The notes: a model not told the origin generated them from the sequence alone. A stretch of 64,000 nt of DNA from G963667915 sp965197385 (GCA_965197385.1 CBDANA010000008.1:62001-126000); one strand, 5' to 3'. Positions 8,075 through 18,291 are shown, counted from the first letter of the stretch. Translations and numbers: made by a program.

Positions 8075-8650
8075 ATGGCTGCTACATCCTCGCTCTCGCT
8101 CGACGACCGCGCGTTCATCACCCAGTTGGACGGGGCCGTTCAATGCCCGACCGTCCCCGATACCGTCCGGAACGTCAAATCCCTGCTCGAAGAGACGTTC
8201 CACCGGAGCCTGCGGCTCGCCGACCGCTATCGGCAGCCGCACCCTGAGCGCTACGCGCGCCGCCTCCTGCACCGAAATCCCGACCTGGGCTATACGGCCG
8301 TCGTCATGACCTGGGGCCCAGGCCAGCGCACCGGTTTGCACGACCACGCCGGCATCTGGTGCGTCGAGGTCGTGGCCGAGGGCCGGATGCAGGTGATCCG
8401 TTACGACCTGGAGCGTGAGGTGGCCGGCGTCTACGCATTCGCAAAGCAGGACGAGATCGACGCGCGCGTCGGCGATGCCGGATCGCTGATCCCGCCGTTC
8501 GAATATCACGTCCTCGCCAACGCGCAGCCGGACGCCACGTCGATCACCTTGCACGTCTACGGCGGCCAGATGGACCGGTGCAACCTCTATGTGCCGCGAG
8601 GCGACGGCACGTACGAGCGGCAAGACCGCGCCTTGTCCTACGACGACTGA
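8075..8650 (+). CDS. Cysteine dioxygenase family protein (cupin)
   Basis: 191 aa from ATG 8075; a longer start at 8036 would run back into the IS remnant and is less likely. The protein has the metal-binding cupin motif TGLHDHAGIWCVEVVAEG, giving two His ligands in HDH, and a third His in SITLHVYGGQMDRCNLY, the arrangement found in thiol dioxygenases such as cysteine dioxygenase. Enzymes of this group oxidise a thiol (cysteine, 3-mercaptopropionate) to a sulfinate with Fe(II) and O2. The exact thiol cannot be read from the sequence. It stands alone, between transposon remnants and a convergent small gene. Confidence 0.8.
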   Translation: MAATSSLSLDDRAFITQLDGAVQCPTVPDTVRNVKSLLEETFHRSLRLADRYRQPHPERYARRLLHRNPDLGYTAVVMTWGPGQRTGLHDHAGIWCVEVVAEGRMQVIRYDLEREVAGVYAFAKQDEIDARVGDAGSLIPPFEYHVLANAQPDATSITLHVYGGQMDRCNLYVPRGDGTYERQDRALSYDD

Positions 8651-8655
8651 CACCC

Positions 8656-8907
8656 TCACCCCTTTTCGACCCACCGCTCGCTCGGCAACGACATGAGCGC
8701 GTAGCGGCGGCGCAGCTGGAACACCCTCCCGGCGTAGTCCTGTTTCGGAAAACTGCCGCGGACCATGGCGGCGCGCAGCGATCGCAGCTCGTAGAGGTAG
8801 AGCGCCGTCACCTGATCCTTAACCAGCGCCGCCGGCGTGGACGACGCCGGCCGCAGCCCATGCACCGCGAGCGCGGCGAGAACGTTTGGGCGGTAGGAGG
8901 GTGACAT
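8656..8907 (-). CDS. Conserved small protein of unknown function
   Basis: 83 aa, MSPSYRPNVLAALAVHGLRP with a charged C-terminal half containing YLYELRSLRA and FPKQDYAGRVFQLRRRY. It has no signal peptide, membrane segment or recognisable domain, but its composition is that of a real gene and it resembles small acidobacterial proteins with the same SPSYRPNV opening that I recall without being able to search. The start codon at 8907 lies immediately after an intrinsic terminator hairpin, leaving no room for a Shine-Dalgarno sequence. Translation may start on a short or leaderless transcript, or the start may be misplaced. Confidence 0.6.
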   Translation of the reverse strand: MSPSYRPNVLAALAVHGLRPASSTPAALVKDQVTALYLYELRSLRAAMVRGSFPKQDYAGRVFQLRRRYALMSLPSERWVEKG

Positions 8908-8931
8908 AAAAAAAGGGGTCAGACCCCTTTT
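8908..8931 (-). terminator. Intrinsic terminator of the LacD-like aldolase gene
   Basis: A perfect 10-bp inverted repeat (AAAAGGGGTC, one-base spacer, GACCCCTTTT) is followed on the minus strand by more T residues, giving a T run of seven. It sits 34 bp after the stop of the aldolase gene and just ahead of the small downstream gene. The GGGGTC-A-GACCCC core also occurs as a dispersed intergenic palindrome in other bacteria. Confidence 0.75.
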
Positions 8932-8964
8932 CTAGGAACGCGCCCGCCGGCCGCGAGGCTGCGG

Positions 8965-9975
8965 TCAGGCGAGCGCGTCGGCCGACGCCGCGCCGTAGGC
9001 AGCAAACCAGGGACTTGCCGCCCTGAGCCGGTCGTTCACGTTGCCGATGTTCTTCACGCCCTCATCTTCGAGCCAGCTCCGGAACGCCGCCACCCCCTGC
9101 TTTGCGTAGACCGGAATCCCTTCCTTCCAGGTCGCCCGGCCGCACAGGACACCGGAGAACTTCACGCCCGACTCGGCCGCCAGCTCCAGCGCCTCGGTGA
9201 ACTCGGCGTTGCTCACGCCGGCCGACAGGTAGATGAACGGCTTCGTCGCAACCGCGGCGGCGGCACGGAAATGGTCGAGCGCGTCGTCGCGCGAGTAGGC
9301 CTTCGTGCCGGCAAACGCCTTGGCGCCCTCGACGCACTTCATGTTGACCGGCACCTCGACCTTCATGACGTCCACGCCGTAGCGGTCCTTGGTGAACTCG
9401 ACCATGCTCCGCGTCACGACGTCCGGCTTGATCTTGGCGTAGTCCGGTCCTTTCTCATCACCGCCCGCCGGATCGTAGCCGACCGGCTCGAGGAAGAACG
9501 GGATGTCGCAGGCGCGGCACTCGTCGCCGATCCGCTCGATGAACGCCAGCTTCTGCTCGTTCACGTCGGCGGCCTCGAACGGCGTGTAGTACAGCAGGAT
9601 CTTGATGCAGTTCGCCCCCTGCTCCTTCAGCCGGCGCACCGACCAGCCGGGCAGCAGGCTGGGCAGCCGCCCCGGCTGGGTGTTGTCGTAGCCGCTCGCC
9701 TCGTAGGCCAGCAGCAGCCCCGCGTCCTTGGCGCGCTGCTTCGACGCTTCGAGCCCCCACTGCGGATCGAGCAGAATCGCGCTGGCGTGGCCGGTCAGCA
9801 CCTCGGTCACCGTCGCCTTGAACTCGCGCATCATCGCGTCGCTGACGTCGCTGCCTTTTTCCTTGGCCAGCGTCTTCTGCAGCGAGCCGCGCTGATCCAT
9901 GGCGGCCGCCGCGATGACCCCCCGCCGGTCCGAGACCGCCTTCATGCCAGCCAGCTTTCCCGGTGTCATCTTCAC
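8965..9975 (-). CDS. Tagatose 1,6-diphosphate aldolase family (LacD-type class I aldolase)
   Basis: 336 aa. Signature stretches are GVIAAAAMDQRGSLQKTL, the Schiff-base region VDVMKVEVPVNMK with the likely catalytic Lys, KILLYYTPFE, FLEPVGYD, KPFIYLSAGVSN and GVLCGRATWKEG. LacD-type enzymes cleave tagatose 1,6-bisphosphate, and several also fructose bisphosphate, into triose phosphates in the cytoplasm. In genomes without lactose genes, as the surroundings here suggest, such a protein often serves as a general class I hexose-bisphosphate aldolase. It is monocistronic, followed by its own terminator. Confidence 0.88.
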   Translation of the reverse strand: MKMTPGKLAGMKAVSDRRGVIAAAAMDQRGSLQKTLAKEKGSDVSDAMMREFKATVTEVLTGHASAILLDPQWGLEASKQRAKDAGLLLAYEASGYDNTQPGRLPSLLPGWSVRRLKEQGANCIKILLYYTPFEAADVNEQKLAFIERIGDECRACDIPFFLEPVGYDPAGGDEKGPDYAKIKPDVVTRSMVEFTKDRYGVDVMKVEVPVNMKCVEGAKAFAGTKAYSRDDALDHFRAAAAVATKPFIYLSAGVSNAEFTEALELAAESGVKFSGVLCGRATWKEGIPVYAKQGVAAFRSWLEDEGVKNIGNVNDRLRAASPWFAAYGAASADALA

Positions 9976-10088
9976 CTGACGTCTCCTGTCTCGCTGTGCC
10001 GCGCCCGATCGGCTAGAGCGTTTGTCCGCCGGCTTTCGGCGCGGCTGTCTGCCCGAGCCGCTATTGTAGTCGCTCGGCGGCTGGCCGA

Positions 10089-13000
10089 CTACCGCCGCGC
10101 GTCCGCATCCTGACGGAGAATGATGGCCGGCACGCCCTTGCTCCGCACCAACTCGTTGAAACGGGGCAGCTCCGTGGCCAGCGTCACCTCGGCCTGCTCG
10201 AGCAGTTCCGCAAGACCGGGCTGAATGTCCGCGAACCGCTCCCGGGTCCCGGCGGAGGGACGCCGGTCGGCCCCGGCCACGTTGTTGTACAGCGCGACGA
10301 ACTGATTATCCAGGCGCCCCGGAAAATTGAGGGCGTCCTGACCCTCTTCACCCTCCAGCTGGGTCAACTCGCCCTCGATCGCCGTGAGCCGCTCACTCAA
10401 CGCCGCGGCGGCGGCGGCCACGTCATCGCCGTGGCCGGCCCGCTCCAGGCGCTCGCCGATGTCGGTCGCCTGCGATTTGACCTCCCGCAGTCGGCGCAGC
10501 TCCGCGTAGAGATCGGCGATACGAAGCCCCACCGCCCTGGCCAACTCCAGCTGCTCTCGGTACTCCGCCTGCGTCGTCTCCAGGCGCGGATCGCCCCACA
10601 CCTCGAACGACTGCGTGTCGCTCCAGTCACCCATCGTCGCCCGCACCTGGTACCGGCCCGGCACGACGCGCGGCGCGCCCTGGGATCGGTCCCACATGAC
10701 GATCCCCTCTGAAATCTTGAACAGCGACGCATAGCGAGCGTTCCACGACACCTTGTTCAAGCCGTCGCTCAGCGTCACGGCGTCGGGATCGTCGTCGGCC
10801 GCCTCCCCGCCTTCATCCTCGTCTTCTGCGCGGCCCGTGTAGCTGCGCACCACTTGGCCGGCCTCGTCGAGGATGTCGATCGTCACCTCAACCTCACTGT
10901 CCGTCGCTTCGTCCAGATACAGGAAGATGGACGCAGGGCCGGCGCCGCTGCGGTACACGTCGGCCGGCGCGAACAGGCGCGGGCCGTCGACCGCGACGCC
11001 CGGCTCGAGCTGCCGGACCACGGCGAGATCGTCGAGCACCCAGAAGGCGCGTCCCTGTGTCGCGACGATGAGGTTGCTCTGGTGCACCGCCAGGTCGGTC
11101 ACCGGCGTCACCAGCAGGTTCAGCTGCAGCGGCTGCCAGTGCGCGCCGTCGTCGAAGGAGACGTACAGCCCGAACTCGGTACCGGCGTAGAGCAGGCCGC
11201 GTCGCCCTGGATCCTCCCGTACGACGCGCACGAACTGATCGGCCGGAAGGCCGTTGTCGCCGTCGGTGAGACGCGCCCAGGTGGGGCCGTAGTCGTTCGT
11301 CTGAAAGATGTAAGGTGCAAAGTCGTCCTGCCGGTACCGATAGACGGCCACGTGCGCCCGTCCCGCATCGTGGCGCCGACAGATCGACCACGTTGACGAC
11401 GCCAAACTCGGGCATCCCCGGTGGCGTGATCTCGGTCCACGCGCCACCGCCATCCCGCGAAAGATGAATGCGCCCGTCGTCGGAGCCAGCCCACAGCAAT
11501 CCAGCCGCGTGGGGTGACTCCTCGAACGCGAAGATCGTGCCGTAGACCTCGACGCCGGTGTTGTCGCGCGTGATGCCACGACCGCCTGAATAGTCCTGCT
11601 TCGTGCCATCGTCGCGGGTCAGGTCTGGGCTGATGACCTCCCAGCGGTGTCCGCCGTCGCGCGTCCGGTGCACGACCTGCGAGGTGTGGTAGACGACATC
11701 CGGATCGTGCGGGGAAATCCGGATCGGCGCGTTCCACTGGAACCGGTAGGTCATGTCGACCGCGCGCTGGCCGGTCTGCAAGTCCGGATAGGCGCGGATG
11801 TTTTCGAGAATCCGCGTGCGGACGTTCATCCGGGTGATGGTGCCGCCGTAGCTCCCAGCGAAGACGATGTCCGGATCTCTCGGATCCACCGCCATGTGCC
11901 CGCTCTCTCCGCCGCCCACCGAATAGAAGTTGCCGGGGCCCCAGCTCGCAACCAACACAGTGCTGTTGTCCTGCTGGGCGCCGTAGACGCGGTACGGGAA
12001 CTGGTTGTCCGCCGTGACGCGGTAGATCTCGGCGGTCGGCTGATTCACCTGCGTCGACCAGGCCTGCCCCCGGTGAGCGACACGTTCGCGCCGCCGTCGT
12101 TCGCATTGACCATCACCGCCGGATCGTCGGGATTGATCCACAAGTCATGGTTGTCCCCATGTGGCACGGCGATCTGGTCGTAGGTACGGCCTCGATCCGT
12201 GGACTTGTAGAGCGCGGTATTGAGTGCGTAGACCGTATCCGGATCGTTCGGATCGGCGTAGATGTGGATGTAATACCAGGCGCGCTGCAACAACTTCCGC
12301 TCGCCATTGACGCGCTCCCAGGTGTCACCGGCGTCGTCCGACCGATACATGCCGCCCCGGTCGTCGGCCGCCTCGATGAGCGCCCAGACCCGCTCCGGAT
12401 TCGCTGGGGACACCGCCACCGCCGTTTTCCCCACCATGACGTCGGTCGGCAGCCCGCCCTCGAGCCGCGTCCACGTGTCGCCGCCGTCGGTTGTCCTGTA
12501 GATCCCGCCGTCCATGCTGCCGCTGTCTATCGACCAGGGGGTGCGCCGCGCCGCCCACATGCCGGCGTAGAGCACTCGAGGATTCGACGGATCCATCGAC
12601 AGATCGACGGCGTCGGTCTGGTCGCTCACCGCCAGGACGTGCTCCCAGGACTCCCCGCCGTCCTTCGACCGGAAGACGCCGCGCGGCGCGCTCGGACCGA
12701 AGAGGTTGCCGAGCACGGCGACGTACACCAGATCGTGGTTCGTCGGATGGACCCGGATCTTTCCGATTTGGCCGGCCTCGGGCAGGCCGGCATGCCGCCA
12801 GGTCTTGCCGGCGTCGGTCGAGCGGTACATTCCGACGCCGGGCGATACATTGCCGCGGGGGCAGGCCGACCCGGTCCCGACGTAGATGACGTTCACATCG
12901 GAGTCCGCGACGGCGATCGCCCCGATCGACCCGGCCTCGAACGCCTCGTCGGAGACCGGGATCCACGACTGGCCGGCATCGACCGTCTTCCACACGCCAC

Positions 13001-13268
13001 CACCGGTCAAACCGAAGTAGTAGACCAGGGGCTGCCCCCGGACGCCGGTGACTGCCGTCGACCGTCCACCACGCGAAAAATCGAGCTGACGATACTCGAG
13101 CGTGTCGAACAACGCCGGATCGACCGTGATGTGACGCGCCGCCTCGGGTGCGCGCGGCCGAGCGCCGAGTGGGACGGGCGCAGCGATCGCACTCCCCACC
13201 AGGACGAGGACTGCCAGCAGGATCCCGCTGAACGTTCCGACCGCGGATGATGACGATGACCAGGACAT
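10089..13268 (-). pseudogene. Exported BNR/sortilin-like repeat protein, two compensating frameshifts
   Basis: ATG 13268 has a good AGGGAG site and begins a signal peptide (ILLAVLVLVGSAIAAP). Repeated Asp-box sequences follow: WKTVDAGQSW, YRSTDAGKTW, FRSKDGGESW, YRTTDGGDTW, YRSDDAGDTW and YKSTDRGRT, the blades of a beta-propeller of the VPS10/sortilin or BNR type. The frame changes at 12067-12071, where ACC-GGGGG-CAG has five G where six would keep the frame, and changes back near 11372 through one extra base in TCG-GCG-CCAC. The intervening 230 codons (VNQPTAEIYRVTADNQFPYR onward) and the C-terminal region (QTNDYGPTWARLTDGDNGLP, coiled-coil AELRRLREVKSQ) are otherwise intact. Rejoined, the protein is about 1,060 aa. 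Either a recent double mutant or consensus errors. Confidence 0.8.
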
Positions 13269-13378
13269 ACCCACACTCCCTGCGAAATGGTCGGCCCGCG
13301 CGAGAGGCCGACTATACCCGCAGCCCCGCACGGCCGCCGCTGCGTGTCATCGCGGCTCGCCATGGTACTCTGTCCGAG

Positions 13379-15607
13379 ATGCGACCCACGGCACTCCGTC
13401 TCGCGGCGATGCTGGGAACGTGCCTGTGGATGGGATCGGCGGCAGGTCAAGACGCTGGCGAGTTACGACTTCCCTCTCCCATCTTTCCTGAGGCGATCGT
13501 CTTGTGGCGCGACGGCCGCGTGCACGAGGCGCTTACCCGGCTCACAGACGCCCGCGTCGTCGTCGATGGCACAGCGATCGAGCCCAGGGTTCTTCGCGCG
13601 CGGCTGCTCGAAGCGGCCGAGCGATCGGTCGAGAGCGAAGCAATCTGGCGCGGGATCGCCGATGACGAACCGGCGCTCCGCGCCTTCGCCCTCGACCGGC
13701 TAGTCGGCCTCGCGGCGGCCCGGGGCGCGGCCACCGACGCGGATGCCTACCTGACGGCACTCACGGACGGTCGTCCGACGCGGGTTCACCTGGCCCGACT
13801 CCTGGCCGTCGCCAAGGCGCTCCGGGCGGCGAACGACCTGAATCGGGCCGAGCGCCGGTATCGCGAGTTGCTGCGGCTCGCGCGCTCCAATGCAACCGCC
13901 GACAGGGGCCGAATGGGTCTGGCCGCCATTCACGAGGCCAACGGCGACGTCGCGCGCGCGATCGCGCGCTACCGCGAGACACAACTGGAATTTCGCTCGG
14001 CCGCGGCGTTCGTGGAGGCCCGTGCCGCGGAGCGACGCCTGGCGCGCACCGCCGGACGCCCGCTCGACCCGCTGACGGCCGATCAGTATCGGGGCCTCGT
14101 GCGACGTCTCCGGAACACCGCCCGGTACGGCACGGCGCTCGAGCTCATCGAAGAGTGGTCGGAGGCGAATGCCGGTGGAGCAGAGGCCGAGATCATCGAT
14201 CTCGAGCGAATCGAAACGCTCTACGCCCAGCGCGCGAACGACGCGGCGATCGCCCGCTGCGCCAACTTCACGGTCCGCTACCCGTCGAACCGGCAGCTGC
14301 CCCGAGTGCGGCTCATCCGCTTTCGTCTCGCGGTGCGCCTCGGCCGCACCGACGAGGTCACGGCGCTCGGCGGCGAATTATGGAACGACCCGAGCATCCC
14401 CGCAGGCATCCGGCGCGACACCGGTACCTTGCTCGGCGCTTATCTGGTCGCCGTGGGCGACGTCGAGACCGGGCTCGACGTCTACCGTGAGCTCTTCCGG
14501 ATCACCCGAAGGGCGGACGACCAGCGGGCGATTCTGTGGCGGGCCGGCGTCGCCGCGCTGCGCGCCGGACAGCTGGAGCGCGCCGCAACGAACCTTCGCG
14601 GACTCGTCAGACGCCGCCCGTCAGGCAACCTGGCGCCGGCAGCGCTCTACTGGCAGGGCATCGCCGAGCAGCGGCTCGGGCGAACGCAGGCCGCCCTCAC
14701 GGCGTTTCGCAGCCTGACGGCACGCTACCCGTATCATTACTACGGCGTGCGTGCCTCAGAGCGGCTAAGAGAAGACCGCCTCCTCGAAGACCCGCTCGTC
14801 GAGGCGGCAGGTGCGCGGCGGCAGGTGCCGCTCGCATTCCCGGCGCTGACGTTATCGCGCGGTACGCGGGCGGCCGCCGAGCTGCGTGCCGCGACGCTCC
14901 TGGCGCGGGCTGGACTACCCGAGGATGCTGCCGCGTCGCTCCTGCGTCTGCTGGATCGACAGTCGCGGGATCGCGGCCTGGCGCTCCTGACCGCGCGGGC
15001 GCTGGCCGACGCCGGTGAGTTCGGCCGGGTCTCGCGCGTGATCACCAACCACTTCGGAGAGTTTCTGCACCGCCCGGCCGACGACCTGCCACCCGACTTC
15101 TGGCAGCTTGTCTACCCCAGACCGTTCTGGGACGCCGTGCGGCCGGCGGCTGAGGCCAACGGCCTCGATCCGCTCATGCTGTATGCCGTGATGCGTCAGG
15201 AGTCGCGCTTCGATCCGCAGGCGCGCTCCGCGGTCGGCGCGATCGGACTGTTCCAGATCATGCCGTACACGGCTGCCGAGCTCGGCCCGCGCGTCGGGGT
15301 CGGCGACATCAGCGACGACGAGGCAGCGATGATGCGGCCGGGCGTCAATGCGGCGATCGGCGCCCGGCTCACCAGCAGCCTCCTCGACATGTTCGACGGC
15401 CACCTCGCCCCGGTGGCCGCGTCGTACAACGCCGGCGAGGACCTGGCGCGCATCTGGTGGACGGCCACCGAGGGCTGGCGCGAAGACTACTTCGTCGATG
15501 CGATTCCCTACAGCGAGACCCGCCGGTTCGTACGGGAGGTCCTGACGAACTACGCCACGTATCGGCGGCTCTACGGCGACGGCGCGGCGTCGCCACGGCG
15601 GCCTTGA
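13379..15607 (+). CDS. slt: Soluble lytic murein transglycosylase
   Basis: 742 aa from ATG 13379, with an N-terminal signal sequence (LAAMLGTCLWMGSAAGQ). Residues of about 40-530 form helical TPR-like repeats (alternating Ala/Leu/Arg helices), and the C-terminal 150 residues are a lysozyme-like SLT domain: MRQESRFDPQARSAVGAIGL with catalytic Glu608, FQIMPYTA, VAASYNAGED and NYATYRRLYG. It cleaves glycan strands of peptidoglycan in the periplasm with anhydro-MurNAc formation and takes part in wall turnover. It is divergent from the BNR gene; the 110 bp between them must hold both promoters. An ATG further upstream (13247) would run back through the other gene and lacks support. Confidence 0.9.
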   Translation: MRPTALRLAAMLGTCLWMGSAAGQDAGELRLPSPIFPEAIVLWRDGRVHEALTRLTDARVVVDGTAIEPRVLRARLLEAAERSVESEAIWRGIADDEPALRAFALDRLVGLAAARGAATDADAYLTALTDGRPTRVHLARLLAVAKALRAANDLNRAERRYRELLRLARSNATADRGRMGLAAIHEANGDVARAIARYRETQLEFRSAAAFVEARAAERRLARTAGRPLDPLTADQYRGLVRRLRNTARYGTALELIEEWSEANAGGAEAEIIDLERIETLYAQRANDAAIARCANFTVRYPSNRQLPRVRLIRFRLAVRLGRTDEVTALGGELWNDPSIPAGIRRDTGTLLGAYLVAVGDVETGLDVYRELFRITRRADDQRAILWRAGVAALRAGQLERAATNLRGLVRRRPSGNLAPAALYWQGIAEQRLGRTQAALTAFRSLTARYPYHYYGVRASERLREDRLLEDPLVEAAGARRQVPLAFPALTLSRGTRAAAELRAATLLARAGLPEDAAASLLRLLDRQSRDRGLALLTARALADAGEFGRVSRVITNHFGEFLHRPADDLPPDFWQLVYPRPFWDAVRPAAEANGLDPLMLYAVMRQESRFDPQARSAVGAIGLFQIMPYTAAELGPRVGVGDISDDEAAMMRPGVNAAIGARLTSSLLDMFDGHLAPVAASYNAGEDLARIWWTATEGWREDYFVDAIPYSETRRFVREVLTNYATYRRLYGDGAASPRRP

Positions 15608-15716
15608 CTCCGGCCGCGGCCCGCTTCTCCGTCGCGGGCCACAGCGGGTATCCTAGCCAAGCCCGTATGAGGTCAACGGCGAATCACTGGAACAGGACCC
15701 GAGGACGACGTCCAAC

Positions 15717-16505
15717 GTGGAACTGGGATTGAAGGGAAAACGTGCGCTCGTCTGCGCCTCCAGCCGAGGGCTGGGATATGCCTGCGCGCTCGGACTGGCC
15801 AGGGAGGGCTGCAACCTCGTGATGTCGAGCCGAGATCAGGGCCGCATCGACGCGGCGGCCGCCCGGATTCGGAAGTTGACCGACGCCCAGGTGCACGCCG
15901 TCGCCGCCGACATCAGCCAGCCGGAGGCGATCACACAGCTCGTAGGGACCTGCGTCGCCAAGCTCGGCGGACTGGAAATCGTGATTCACAACGCCGGTGG
16001 TCCGCCACCCGGCGGCTTCTCGGACGTGGACGAGGCCGAATGGGCGCTGGCCTTCGAGCTGAGCCTGATGAGCTTCGTGCGAGTCGCCCGTGCCGCCGTC
16101 CCGCACATGAAGCAGGCGGGCTACGGCCGGGTGATCGCCATCGCATCCTCGTCGATTCGCCAGCCCATTCCGAACCTGGTGTTGTCGAACGCCATGCGCA
16201 TGGGGATCCTCGGGACGGCCAAGACGCTGTCGAAGGAGCTCGCCAAGGACAACATCCTGGTCAACGTCATTGCGCCAGGACGCATCTACACCGAGCGGAT
16301 CGACGAGCTGGATCGGGCGGACGCTGCGCGCGAAGGCACGACGGTCGAGGCGATCCGAAAAGCGTCGGTGGCGACCATCCCGATCGGCCGGCTAGGCCGG
16401 CCGGAAGAGCTGGCGAATCTGGTGGTCTTTCTGGCATCCGAGGCGGCCAGCTACATCGCCGGCGCTGCCATTCAGGTGGATGGCGGCATGTTGAGCGCGT
16501 ATTGA
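15717..16505 (+). CDS. Short-chain dehydrogenase/reductase with altered active site
   Basis: 262 aa from GTG 15717. The NAD(P)-binding motif is CASSRGLGYACALGLAREG, followed by NAG in VIHNAGGPPPGG and the late motifs NVIAPGRIYTER and AGAAIQVDGGM. This is the fold and length of 3-oxoacyl-ACP reductase-like SDRs. The catalytic YxxxK is not canonical: after the Ser of IASSSIRQPI the sequence is LVLSNAMRMGILGTAKTL, so the Tyr position is occupied by Ser or Asn. A recognisable SDR subgroup shares this LSN pattern, so it may use different chemistry or be a binding protein. No operon partner is evident. Confidence 0.85.
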   Translation: MELGLKGKRALVCASSRGLGYACALGLAREGCNLVMSSRDQGRIDAAAARIRKLTDAQVHAVAADISQPEAITQLVGTCVAKLGGLEIVIHNAGGPPPGGFSDVDEAEWALAFELSLMSFVRVARAAVPHMKQAGYGRVIAIASSSIRQPIPNLVLSNAMRMGILGTAKTLSKELAKDNILVNVIAPGRIYTERIDELDRADAAREGTTVEAIRKASVATIPIGRLGRPEELANLVVFLASEAASYIAGAAIQVDGGMLSAY

Positions 16506-16599
16506 GGCGCGCACAGCGCGCCTCGCGCGGGTCGGCGTGGGGCACTCGGGGTCCCCGCAGAGACCCGCGGGGGGGGTCGGGGGCGAAGCCCACGTCTCA

Positions 16600-18291
16600 T
16601 TAGCGATCCGTCCCGACCGCACCGCCGTCCGCGCTCCGCCGATCCAGGGCACCTGCCAGCAGGTTCTTTTCGACGTCGAAGAGGATCGCCTCGGCCGCGC
16701 CCTGGCCGCTGACCTCGCGCAGCGCATGGCCGCGCAGCTCGAGCAGGCTGATCGTGTCGGGCGACAGTCCGTGCCGCTCGTAGTTGATGCGATCCGGCAG
16801 CCACTGGTGGTGGAACCGCGGCGCGTCAATCGCCTCCTGCACATTCATGCCGAAATCGACGACGTTCAGGATGGTGTGCAAGACCGTGTTGATGATCGTC
16901 CGGCCGCCCGGGCTGCCGGTGACCATGAACAGCCGGCCATCCTTGGCGACGATCGTCGGCGTCATGCTCGACAGCATGCGCTTCCTCGGCTGGGCCAGGT
17001 TCGGCTCGGTGCCGATGAGGCCGTCGGCGTTCGTCGTGTCGGGTCCGGCGTTGAAATCCCCCATCTCGTTGTTCAGCAGGAAGCCGGCGCCTGGCACCAC
17101 GATTCCTGAGCCATAGCCGAATTCCAGCGTATAGGTGAGCGAGACCGCGTTCCGCTCGCGATCCACAATGGAGAAATGGGTCGTCTCGGGGCTCCCCGCA
17201 GGCCAGGTGAAGCTGGTCGGGCTAGACACGGACGCCGCGTCCTCGTCGATCGAGGCGCGCTGTTCGACAGCGTACGCCTTGGACGTCAGCCGGTCGATCG
17301 GCATGTCCGGATTGAAGTCCGGATCGCCTAGGTGCAGCGCACGGTCCGCGTAGGCGCGGCGCATCGCCTCGGCGATCAAGTGGACAGTCTGTGCCGAGCG
17401 AAAGCCGAGCGTCGCCAGGTCGTACTCCTCGAGCACGTTAAGCATCTGCACCAGCACGGTGCCGCCAGAGCTCGGCGGTGGCATCGAGATGATTTCGTAG
17501 CCACGATAGGTGCCGCGGATCGGCTCCCGCTTCTTGGCCTCGTAGCTCGCCAGGTCCTCCTCGGTAATCAGCCCGCCGTTCTTCCGCATCTCGTCGGCAA
17601 TGAGCTTGGCAGTCTCCCCCGCGTAGAAGCCGGCCGGCCCCTGGTCGGCGATCCGCTCCAGCGTGTCCGCCAGGTCGGGCTGCGCGAACGTCTCACCCGC
17701 CGCGTAGGGCACGCCGTGCTTGGAGAAGTGCGCGACCGATGGCGGATACTGGCTCATGCGCTCCAGCACGCGCGCGAGCGAGGCGGACAGCGCATGCGTC
17801 ACGTTAAATCCGTCGCGCGCCAGTGCGATCGACGGCTCCACGAGGCGCCGCCAGGGCAACCGGCCGTGGTTCTGCCAGGCCAGATGCAGGCCGGCTACCG
17901 TTCCCGGTACCCCCACCGACAGGTGACTCAGGTGGTGTCGATCAGACGAGTACTCATCGTTCTCGAACCACATGGTCGACGACGCACTGGCCGGCGCGGC
18001 CTCCCGGAAGTCGTAGGCGATCGCCTCGCCCGACGCCGCGCGGTGCACCAGAAAACCACCGCCGCCGATGTTGCCCGCGGTCGGGTGGGTGACGGCGAGC
18101 GCGAACGCCGTCGCGACCGCCGCGTCCACCGCGGTGCCGCCGTCCTCCAGCGCCTCGACTCCGACGCGCGAGGCAATTTCGTTCTGTGACACGACCATGC
18201 CAGTGCGGGCCATGATCGGCTGGCTCCCGGCGTGCACCAGCGCAATCGCGGTGCCTGCGATCAGTGCGACGACGATACTGAAACGCTTCAT
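16600..18291 (-). CDS. ggt: Gamma-glutamyltransferase (Ntn-hydrolase proenzyme)
   Basis: 563 aa from ATG 18291, chosen because a GAGGTGAGGGGA site precedes it and a signal peptide (FSIVVALIAGTAIALVHA) follows directly. The autoprocessing site SPETTHFSIVDRERNAVS places the new N-terminal Thr at residue 370, with large- and small-subunit motifs VAVTHPTAGNIGGGGFL-like, MPPPSSGGTVLVQML, LNNEMGDFN, SSMTPTIV and TGSPGGRTIINTV. It hydrolyses or transfers gamma-glutamyl groups, mainly from glutathione, in the periplasm. It starts 27 bp after the penicillin acylase gene, so two exported Ntn hydrolases form one transcription unit. Confidence 0.93.
   Translation of the reverse strand: MKRFSIVVALIAGTAIALVHAGSQPIMARTGMVVSQNEIASRVGVEALEDGGTAVDAAVATAFALAVTHPTAGNIGGGGFLVHRAASGEAIAYDFREAAPASASSTMWFENDEYSSDRHHLSHLSVGVPGTVAGLHLAWQNHGRLPWRRLVEPSIALARDGFNVTHALSASLARVLERMSQYPPSVAHFSKHGVPYAAGETFAQPDLADTLERIADQGPAGFYAGETAKLIADEMRKNGGLITEEDLASYEAKKREPIRGTYRGYEIISMPPPSSGGTVLVQMLNVLEEYDLATLGFRSAQTVHLIAEAMRRAYADRALHLGDPDFNPDMPIDRLTSKAYAVEQRASIDEDAASVSSPTSFTWPAGSPETTHFSIVDRERNAVSLTYTLEFGYGSGIVVPGAGFLLNNEMGDFNAGPDTTNADGLIGTEPNLAQPRKRMLSSMTPTIVAKDGRLFMVTGSPGGRTIINTVLHTILNVVDFGMNVQEAIDAPRFHHQWLPDRINYERHGLSPDTISLLELRGHALREVSGQGAAEAILFDVEKNLLAGALDRRSADGGAVGTDR

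Noticed and set aside
9271..10113. Long plus-strand open frame opposite the LacD-like aldolase
   Set aside because: It is antisense to a well-conserved gene and has no family features; long antisense frames are common at this GC content.
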